Of a stretch of 6,917 nucleotides of DNA, positions 6,343-6,917 are shown in pieces (position 1 is the first letter of the stretch; each line of letters begins with the position of its first letter). Both the position numbers and the translations under genes were made by a program. Under the pieces are notes generated by a model. That model did not search any database and had not been told where the DNA came from. It was given only the letters and a program-made list of their open reading frames with translations. The DNA is taken from assembly GCA_949547975.1 (NCBI GenBank), contig CATITW010000153.1, forward strand, positions 1-6,917, in the 5' to 3' direction. This DNA comes from Cryomorphaceae bacterium (GTDB taxonomy: Bacteria > Bacteroidota > Bacteroidia > Flavobacteriales > Schleiferiaceae).

Positions 6343-6917
6343 ATGAATGAAATGTCACCCGGAGAAACTATTTTTTTAGTACTCCTAGCTGCCTACGCCT
6401 TAGTCGCGATAAAGACTTCCTTTGTCGTCACTCGTCAAAAGTCTTCGGTGGTACTTACCATGTTCGGTAAATTCCACAAGAGCACGAAGCCCGGTTTGAG
6501 CCTTAAAATTCCGTGGCCAATTGTAGTCAAAGACGGAGAAATAGAGCTCAACATCCAAGAAATCAAAGGCGATGTCACCGTCAAAAGTTCCGACAACGCC
6601 TTCTTAACCATTCCCTGGGCCCTCCAATTCCGCGTTATCGATTCCAAAGTAGAAGAAGCCTACTACGAACTGGACGATCCACAAGCCCAAATGAAATCCT
6701 ACATCTTAAACACACTGCGCGGCGAGGCATCTAACCTTACCATGCAAGCTCTATTTAAGAGCAACGAGAGCTTTGAGCGCGCCGTAGACGAAACACTAAG
6801 CCAACGCTTCGATAAGTACGGCTATGAAATCATCAACGTCCTTGTAGACGACCCACAACCCTCCAACGAACTCAAGGTAGCCTTCGATGAAGTAATCGCT
6901 TCAAAACGCGAAAAGGA
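6343..6917 (+). CDS. SPFH/band 7 domain membrane protein (3' end cut off)
   Basis: The first 191 residues of a membrane-anchored SPFH (stomatin/prohibitin/flotillin/HflK) protein; the frame is still open at the window edge. An N-terminal helix at about 8-24 anchors it. The band 7 domain starts at about 26 with FVVTRQKSSVVLTMFGKF (27-44) and KPGLSLKIPWP (49-59), the usual entry of the family. It continues through VKSSDNAFLTIPWALQFRV (80-98), AYYELDDP (106-113), ILNTLRGEAS (121-130) and YGYEIINVLVDDPQPS (159-174). This order is closest to the plant HIR-like and bacterial short SPFH proteins, which form oligomers in membranes and organise lipid domains or proteases. By family length about 80-130 residues should follow, mainly coiled coil. 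Start: ATG at 6343; another ATG three codons on (6352) is possible. There is no Shine-Dalgarno. It is 70 bp after menB, with no clear terminator between, so read-through is possible. Confidence 0.93.
   Translation, partial: MNEMSPGETIFLVLLAAYALVAIKTSFVVTRQKSSVVLTMFGKFHKSTKPGLSLKIPWPIVVKDGEIELNIQEIKGDVTVKSSDNAFLTIPWALQFRVIDSKVEEAYYELDDPQAQMKSYILNTLRGEASNLTMQALFKSNESFERAVDETLSQRFDKYGYEIINVLVDDPQPSNELKVAFDEVIASKREK

Noticed and set aside
6435..6734. Two short open frames, one on each strand, over the start of the SPFH gene
   Set aside because: Both are out-of-frame shadows; the true frame runs from 6343 to the window edge and translates to a clear SPFH/band 7 protein.

Overview
The window reads as an ordinary stretch of a Bacteroidota chromosome, most likely Flavobacteriales or a close relative. 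The evidence is: no Shine-Dalgarno sequences before the genes; a perfect match to the Bacteroidota -7 element (TAnnTTTG) before menB; an Asp-type MenB, implying menaquinone respiration; and DoxX-like, SDR and AraC proteins of kinds I associate with this phylum. The genus cannot be fixed from the sequence. Base composition is mixed: sampled 60-base rows give about 45-47% GC in the DoxX-like and membrane-protein genes and about 60% in the early serine hydrolase gene.

Layout. (1) Positions 1-2874: four + strand genes, namely a 5'-truncated DoxX-like membrane protein, a retinol-dehydrogenase/protochlorophyllide-reductase-like SDR, a four-helix membrane protein of unknown function, and an AraC-type regulator that begins one base after the previous stop. 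This looks like a small redox or stress cassette carrying its own regulator. (2) Positions 2940-5120: a two-gene operon with a 3-bp gap, made of a NAD(P)-type epimerase/dehydratase-fold protein with a twin-arginine signal and an N-terminally anchored class C beta-lactamase-family serine hydrolase. Both seem directed to the envelope. (3) Positions 5117-5302, minus strand: a 61-residue, very basic protein gene whose stop codon overlaps that of the hydrolase gene. (4) Positions 5430-6272: menB (1,4-dihydroxy-2-naphthoyl-CoA synthase) with its own probable promoter. (5) From 6343 to beyond the right edge: an SPFH/band 7 membrane protein, 3'-truncated.

No tRNA, rRNA, CRISPR array, insertion sequence or phage gene was seen, and no stretch over 300 bases lacks a gene. 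I see no clear new multi-gene system. The points most worth a second look are the exported dehydrogenase-fold protein paired with an envelope hydrolase, the small basic gene with interlocked stops, and the unknown membrane protein tied to the AraC regulator.
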